Assembly: GCA_029834535.1 (NCBI GenBank)
Contig: JAQMWT010000140.1
Location: 24,136 to 88,135, forward strand
DNA: 64,000 bases
Direction: 5' to 3'
From: Chrysophaeum taylorii
Taxonomy: Eukaryota; Sar; Pelagophyceae; Pelagomonadales; Pelagomonadaceae
The notes under the pieces are model-generated. The model saw only the letters and a program-made list of their open reading frames with translations. It was not told where the DNA came from and did not search any database. Positions 58,085 to 64,000 of this stretch are shown here, in pieces; positions within the stretch are counted from its first letter, which is position 1; each line of letters starts with the position of its first letter. The position numbers and the translations under genes are program-made.

Positions 58085-58483
58085 TCCAGAGAGCTACACT
58101 ATTATGTGTGCGACACTGGAACATTTCACACCTATCTCTACACGAGGGTTTTCTCTCCGTAATACGGCTTTCCCGCTTTCTTTCTTCCCTTACCCCTTCC
58201 GCCCCTTTTCTTTCACGACTATGAAGAACCCAGTCTGAAGCTCTTTTCCAACATGGAGTAGGCCTCCAGGTGCGTACCGTCGGGTACGGGGTTTTCTGTT
58301 TAATTAACAGAGACTTCGTTCCCCGTTGTCAGTGTAAACGCTTCTATGGGACCTAATGACCTTAATGAGTTAGGGCCTAAGTCCCTACCTTGTGTAGTAG
58401 CATGTGACAAGCGGAATGGTCTGTACACGCCTAAGACTGCACGCAGTCTCTACCATGTACCCGGAGAGGGTCAAATCCCTCCA
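58085..58483 (+). repeat. 5' LTR of copia copy B
   Basis: 399 bp, inverted relative to 50639-51039. It begins TCCAGAGAGCTACACTATTA and ends CCCTCCA, directly before the primer-binding site. Confidence 0.88.
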
Positions 58484-58502
58484 GGTTATGGGCCCAGATG
58501 CG
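58484..58502 (+). other. Primer-binding site (internal initiator tRNA-Met fragment)
   Basis: GGTTATGGGCCCAGATGCG. The first 14 bases are complementary to the anticodon stem-loop of initiator methionine tRNA (CTGGGCCCATAACC), the half-tRNA priming mode known from Drosophila copia. Confidence 0.8.
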
Positions 58503-58969
58503 TAGGTGTGTCAGCCCAACTGTGTTGTACGTCTAAATCGAATGATCAATTTACGGCTGATCACGAGTACAATACGACAATGTGTTTGGCGGTGGTCTAC
58601 TGTACATATTTGTTGTGTGACGGTATGTGCCAACCAGTTAAATTGGTTTGTGACCGAGTTGGGTCGGTCACTGGTCATATGCACTCGCATAACCAATAAA
58701 ATTAAAGTTTTTCCTATACAAGCCGCGGAAACTTGTATGGGTTTTTCCTTCCACTCCCCAACAAAAGACTGACTGCTCGAGAACTAATCCATTCTTCAGT
58801 CTCAAGTCACCCTGTTTTAAATAACATGTTGATTTGTTTGGTCTTGTCAATAAACCTACGTTTTAAAAATCGCGTACTGTACATAGAACCCGCACTTGAG
58901 AAACCCTTCATTCTTATGTGTTGAATCTGTCTATCAATCCTCTAACCTATCCCTTAATAGGTCACAATC
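58503..58969 (+). other. Leader of copy B
   Basis: 467 bp between the primer-binding site and the first gag ATG. AT-rich and without a supported frame; expected to carry packaging signals. Confidence 0.5.
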
Positions 58970-60310
58970 ATGTCAAAACAAAAAACAATATCTACCACTT
59001 ATATCTACAAACAAGAACAAATCCTCGTTGACAATATTAACGCATGATTGCGTTTCCAAGATAATTCAACTAAGGTGAGCTTGCAAATTGAAACGCTTCG
59101 CAGGCATATGACAAGTCCATATGTGGACGCATTATTCTGCTTTGATTCATATGAAGCTTACACCCGGAATGCTCCGGAATATAATCAAATCCTTGAACAA
59201 GAAGTTGATATCATCTTCTCTCAATGGAAAGCTGAACAAGTTAACGATTTAAACTTACCTGATGAAGATGCCCTGCCCGAACATTTTAAAACTTGGCACG
59301 TCAACTCTTATCACCAACTAACGGTTGATGCCCGTAATAGCCTTAAACGACTTTACTACCAAGAGTCGTACAACCTTGTCCGTCCTGAATTAAATGAGGA
59401 TGTTAGAAATGTCCTTACTTTATTAGATACCCGATTTCCTAAATCAATTGTGTATGATTCATCTTTAACTAACATATCCTTTACAGGTCTCTCTAATGCC
59501 GATTGGATCAAACACTGCGAAACTTATGCTGGTTTTTTGTACATATTCTTTAACCTCGAGTCCCAGGAAAAGCCCGCTCTTGCTATGTGGCCTCAACTAA
59601 AGAAAAATTATGCAATCCCTGCACATCCCAATAAATTACGTGCTGTAATGCTTTTAGCCTATCATTACTATGAGATAGTGTCTAGTAAAGATGTAACTGA
59701 GCTTAAATCTCAGTTTAATCGAATGTCTCTAAATGTTAATTGGTATGCCCATGTATTTGTCGAACAACTCCTTTCCTTTCAATCTCAGGCAAAGCAATTA
59801 AATAATGATGAAGCATCAATCCAATTTAATAACTCCATAATCACTCTTAAAGCTCACGAGGAGATCTACCGTCTATATGCCAATCCATCGGATCACGAGC
59901 GCTATGCTCAATCTTTATTGGAATGGTGTAAACTCTACGAGACACGCTCTAGTAACAACTCAAGTCACGATCCCGAATTGTTAAAGCTAGTTGATCCCAA
60001 CGACGTTCGTCCACTATTGGAATTCTTGTTAAAGATATATAATGAGACAAAGTTTTCTTCTAACCGACGATTGGATAAACCCGCTTCTTGGATCCCTTAC
60101 ATCCCTGGTACTACCGCTACCAAGCCACCTAAAGTATTATTGATGGACACTATTCATCAATCCCACGATTCTCTAAACAACGCTTACTCGTTGTTAGCTA
60201 CTGTAGCTGGACAGTCTGGCTTCAATGCTCGTAAGCTTCGTAATGCTAAAGATAAAGCATCGACAATCTCACCCCGTGACACGTCGTACTATCGTACACC
60301 TTCAAATTAA
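58970..60310 (+). pseudogene. gag-like ORF of copy B, with one nonsense codon
   Basis: ATG at 58970 (MSKQKTISTTYIYKQEQILV) runs in frame into the long ORF but meets TGA at 59045-59047. After it 420 codons are open (RFQDNSTKVSLQIETLRRHM onward). The product is mostly helical and polar, with NADWIKHCETYAGFLYIFFN and LLSFQSQAKQLNNDEASIQF, and a basic C-terminus (FNARKLRNAKDKAS). No zinc knuckle is visible. The position after the primer-binding site supports gag; the sequence itself does not match a family I know. Confidence 0.65.
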
Positions 60311-60379
60311 AACGTCAAAGGTACCAGCTTCGATCGTCCTGTCTACTCATCTTCCTCCAACCGCAATGCACGCTCTAAT

Positions 60380-61633
60380 ATGTCTCTTATGGACCGGGCT
60401 ACTTATCAAGTTGATCGCCTTCGCCACCTGTTTGGTAAATTGCAGGAAGCGAATCCCAATCCTTCCACCGACTCTAAAATGGTACAGGAGGAAATGAAAA
60501 GCTTTTTGAGTACCCTCTGGACAACCGCTTCTCAAGCTTCGACACAGTCCTTAGATCCTGATGAAGCCACCCAAGTTCATCTCTATTTATCTCGAGTTGA
60601 TATTATGTCCAATACCATATCGAACCTCTTGGAAGCCGATAAGGAATCTCTTGTTTCAGAAGAAAAGTATCAAACTGAAACATCTGCTCCTGAAGCGTCC
60701 CCCAGTGATGCGGAGCAGAGGGGGACTGCTGATACAGAGAAAATGTTCCACACTTTTCTGTCAATTAAAGATGATGAAATCGATAACATCCCTCAGCCGC
60801 TACTGCAGCACATAAATGCTAAAGCTCAGAATGCTATTGTTCGTCGTCAAGCTCGGGGAACTTCTTTGCACTCTGAGCTCCCCAGTAATTTAACCAACGA
60901 AGATGGTACAGATCCCCCTGTGTTGCTACCAAAACTAAATACTGGTTTTACACTTGTCGTTGTGCCTTCCGAACAAACGCAAAGTTTCATGACACAGTAC
61001 GTGTTTGGTCAAAGCTCAACACATGCCTGTTATGCAACAATGCTTAAATTGTACAACGAGTACAATTTGCCGCTAATGACTACGCCAGGATATGCTGACA
61101 CATGTGCTTCTCAACATGTAATTAACTTTAAACGTTATGCTGATCCTATCCACATCGTAAAGTTACCCGAGTCTTTATCACCTGCTATCCAGACTGCTAC
61201 GGATACGCAGAGAATCACACATGCTATGATTATAAGGACCGTCATTCCCGCTTTGCCAAAGCATCCAAATGTGGGATATGTAAAGCTAGACGTTGCGCTT
61301 TTCCTACCCAAGCAAAACGACCACAACGATCCCGATCTGCACATCATCAGTATGACTCAATGGGGAGAAGATAAACTTGGTATACACCTTTATGGAGTCG
61401 AATTTAAAGGACAATCATCTATCCAGAGTAAAATTGATGATAATGTCAAGATTGCTTTGTTTAGACTCAGTAACCTGTTGCCAACTCTACCAATTTACTC
61501 GCTACAACAAGCAAAAGCGCGTAAAATGGAACTTCGCTCACTACAGTTCAGACTATGTGCTTTTAATGAACAACGCGAAATGCTCAAACTTTATTCCGCC
61601 CATGGAACGAGTAGTTTATGTCCCATGGCTTAA
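60380..61633 (+). pseudogene. Protease-containing frame of copy B
   Basis: 417 codons from ATG 60380. The first half is acidic and helical. The retroviral-type aspartic protease motif is at about residue 238, GYADTCASQHVINFKRY, where D-T-G-A-S reads D-T-C-A-S; the hydrophobic flank and the H-V after it fit copia protease. The second half (LDVALFLPKQNDHNDPDLHI, then LPIYSLQQAKARKMELRSLQ) links to the methyltransferase in another frame, with a shift near 61595-61620 (VVYVPWLKTILESKHSQLPY). Confidence 0.65.
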
Positions 61634-61639
61634 AACCAT

Positions 61640-63430
61640 TTTGGAGTCAAAGCATTCGCAGCTGCCTTATATACGCAAGCATTTCCCACCTCCTGTATGA
61701 CGCAAGGTTACAGCACGTTTGCTCCACACAGTAACTTCATCTCCTAGCCCAGTAACTTTACTTTGTTCTGGGATGTCCACTCCTGCATTCCTGGCTTGCG
61801 CTTCTAATGACTTGCAAATCAACATCGACGTTAAAGTTCTTGTTGAGAGCGACGACAATATCACGCACATGCTACGAAGACGTTTTGGTAACTCCATCGA
61901 AGTTTTCCCATCCCTACCTAAGTTTCTAACATATCTCCATCGAGCATCGGACGTTGAACGTGCACGGTTTTACACTGACATAGTGGAATTGACATCACCA
62001 TGCACAAATCGCAACATAATCAATGGGAGATCCATTTCCGCCTTCGAACGCGATATGGATGATTCCTTGTTTCCAAGTGCTCTAAGTGTACTTGAGCTTT
62101 TAAAGCCGCTTGTTCTTTTCATGGAAATGACACCACCACACTCCGCATCGTACGAAGATCATATACGAGTTGCTAATCTCATCTTCTCAACGATGCACTA
62201 CACGGTGGACATATGTGACCGATTTCCATGCTATCTATGTGGAGATTATCAAGCTAGAGAAAGATGGATCCTCGTTGCACGCAAATATAACACCGGCCCT
62301 CTCGATCTGCTTTCATGGCCTAATAAACGAGCCACCTTCTTTCTGGATATCGCAGACCATGCTAACTCCATCAGTCGTAAGTTAATAGTCGACGAACCTT
62401 GGACACAAGTCTTTCTTGACTTACCATTTGTGTCCACACCCAAAACCTATAACATATTTAGTCGTACCGGATCCGTGCGCTTAAATGTGACTGAGCTCGA
62501 AACCTTAACTATGCTGTTCCTTCGTCTGCACTCTAATAAGACAGTCGAACATCCCGGTCAAGATGAAATGGAAGGCATTTCTAATTTTCGCCTAGGATTC
62601 TTGACTAATTCAAGAAAACCACTAGTTTGCATGAGATCCCTTATTGAACTCAAAGCTTTTGTGCTCCTCTATAATATCATGGGACGATTTTTCCCTAAAT
62701 CCATCACATTACCTGTGTCCTTTCGTATTACAACTATCGAACCTAACCAACCACCTTATAGGTTACTCCTAAATAAATCCTCTACTTCACCTATCATTTA
62801 CATCACTGGTGGAAGACACACAGGCGGAGACATAACAGTTTTCTAGCTCTTCCTCTAAATACCAGCTACACATAAATGCTTTTGGCGAAACCTAGACCCC
62901 TTTTAACACACGATGCCGGAATCGATAAAACTGCTTCTCTCGAACCAGTTACCGGTTTTCTTTGGCTTTGCCAAGCACACCATCATAATGAAAATCAAGA
63001 CACGCGTCGTCTAGTACAACCACTGGTTTCATATATACCTCTCCTGTATTTCACGATTCTTTTTCTTGTCTTACCCTCAGAAAAATCGTCTGGAATTGAA
63101 TTATCGACAAAATATTTGGTTGAAGTGACATGCATTGTGTCTCCCAAAGAAACTACATATAAATTTGGGCTTTATTAAATAATAAGCGACTGGAAGATGG
63201 GTGCCAAAGTCATCTATATATACTCCACTCCCCCACCATTTCGTGGATTAGCTAATAGCTCGTGTACGAGCCCCGACTCGATCGCATCGACACTACTCAA
63301 CTCGCGAATGGCACGCGCAATAATGACCCACAGACGCCCAAAATCCAATTTTTTCTTTTGTTCTTTGCCCTGACTATGTTGTGATATCGTCGAAAATGCG
63401 AGCCAGATGGAACCTATCATACAATTATAA
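61640..63430 (+). pseudogene. Cytosine-C5 DNA methyltransferase domain of copy B
   Basis: The ORF 61719-62846 has the C5-methyltransferase motifs in order: I, VTLLCSGMSTPAF (61750-61790), the AdoMet-binding loop; II, LVESDDNITHMLRRRFG; IV, TDIVELTSPCTNR with the catalytic P-C at 61998-62003; VI, LVLFMEMTPPHSA with Glu at 62124; VIII, GDYQARERWILVARK with Q-x-R-x-R at 62247-62261. Downstream sequence matches copy A, where motifs IX and X are clear. In copy B the part after 62846 is frameshifted (one extra base near 62838), and TGA at 61698-61700 lies before the domain. Family role: methylation of cytosine in DNA, here presumably of element or host DNA. Which DNMT subfamily it belongs to cannot be decided by eye. 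Confidence 0.8.
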
Positions 63431-63466
63431 ACACTTATGTTTCAGCTGGTGACGACTTGCGTACAT

Positions 63467-64000
63467 TAACGCTATCACCCATTCGTTTTGTACGGGAGTC
63501 ACGTCCTCTAACCAAAAATTAAGGGTCAAACCTTTTCACAAAATAGATTTCCTCACCCTCTTCAAAACAGGATACATATGTAGAACATTAACCAGAGTTG
63601 CCAACTTGGACTATGCTGACAGCTCCAATAAAAAGCTCGTATGTGAGATACTAATTCTAATCCGCCGGTTCAATTTTTCACTAATCACTTCTAACCACGA
63701 ACATACACTTTTATACTGATTCAGGAGCTCATGCTTTCTATAACATTCCGACACGAAGAGAAGAATCGCTCCAGTCTACAATAATGAAAAACAAATACCA
63801 CTCCGTAACGCCAAGACATGCTCCATGAGAAGCAGAGCGCCATCGATAAGAAAGTCCCACCCCCCCCCCATCCCATGCCGGGGCCCACACCCCCCCTTGC
63901 ATTCGAGAGCGAAACAGCTAGCTAATAATTTCACAAATCACCATTCACAGGGATTCTCAAGCCATAAAAAAAAGCTGTTCAGGTATTATGCCAGTCCTCT
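63467..64000 (+). pseudogene. Start of integrase region of copy B (cut by window end)
   Basis: Collinear with copy A 57380-56940: CTAACCAAAAATTAAGGGTC against CTAACCAAAAACTATAGGTC, TTCTAACCACGAAC, CGCCAAGAC then GCTCCATGAGAAGC, and AAGCTGTTCAGGT at the very end. More degenerate than copy A, with C-runs at 63859-63869. Confidence 0.7.

Larger units (their letters stand above)
58085..64000 (+). mobile_element. Copia retrotransposon with methyltransferase, copy B (continues past window)
   Basis: Plus-strand element. LTR 58085-58483, primer-binding site 58484-58502, leader, gag (58970-60310), protease-containing frame (60380-61633), methyltransferase (about 61640-63430), start of the integrase part (63467 on). 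The last 800 bp are collinear with copy A 57620-56940, in the opposite orientation. It carries a nonsense codon in gag and several frameshifts. Confidence 0.85.

Overview
The window is nuclear DNA from a eukaryotic alga. Host genes are GC-rich, tightly packed and mostly intron-poor; the few introns I can place are short (41-75 nt, GT-AG). The gene set (IST1, Sec20 SNARE, SURF1, EML-type WD40, TMEM43, PF11397-type GlcNAc-transferase, wax-synthase-like MBOAT) is eukaryotic. The gene at 40215-40904 starts with a signal peptide ending in ASA|Y, the ASAFAP-like signature of proteins targeted to red-lineage secondary plastids. Together this suggests a photosynthetic stramenopile, perhaps pelagophyte-like; the exact lineage is inference.

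Layout. 1-2.8 kb: three small host genes. 2.8-4.4 kb: degenerate DNA. 4455-11808: two adjacent MULE-type DNA transposons in a TTA microsatellite, the first with a recognisable transposase, the second an internally deleted derivative. 11.9-15.2 kb: a RING/membrane/J-domain gene with a frameshift, an ankyrin-like relic and a Sec20 SNARE gene. 15.2-18.2 kb: repeats and a degenerate mobile-element ORF. 18.2-22.6 kb: IST1, a secreted EEP-fold protein and a SUZ-domain protein. 23194-28265: a decayed Ty1/copia element with short LTRs. 28.35-40.9 kb: a dense block of nine host genes, some only 10-80 bp apart. 41.5-42.5 kb: a transposase relic. 44.0-49.7 kb: a three-exon gene for a large beta-helix plus multi-pass membrane protein. 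50.6-64 kb: two copies of one copia family in opposite orientation.

The most notable content is that last copia family. Copy B (58085 to the window end, + strand) has LTR, primer-binding site, gag, protease and then a cytosine-C5 DNA methyltransferase domain with motifs I, IV, VI and VIII. Copy A (50639-58084, - strand) supplies the rest: methyltransferase motifs IX and X, integrase, reverse transcriptase, RNase H, an extra 3' ORF, polypurine tract and LTR. The inferred order is LTR-gag-PR-MTase-IN-RT-RH-ORF3-LTR. B appears to have inserted antisense into A's methyltransferase region, so the missing 5' part of A should lie beyond the window.

A second active theme is a short retroposon family of about 360 bp with a (TTAG)n tail. 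Seven copies are visible, all with 8-13 bp target-site duplications, three of them inside copy A and one inside the second MULE. These nested insertions give a relative chronology: MULE and copia copies first, then the short retroposon.
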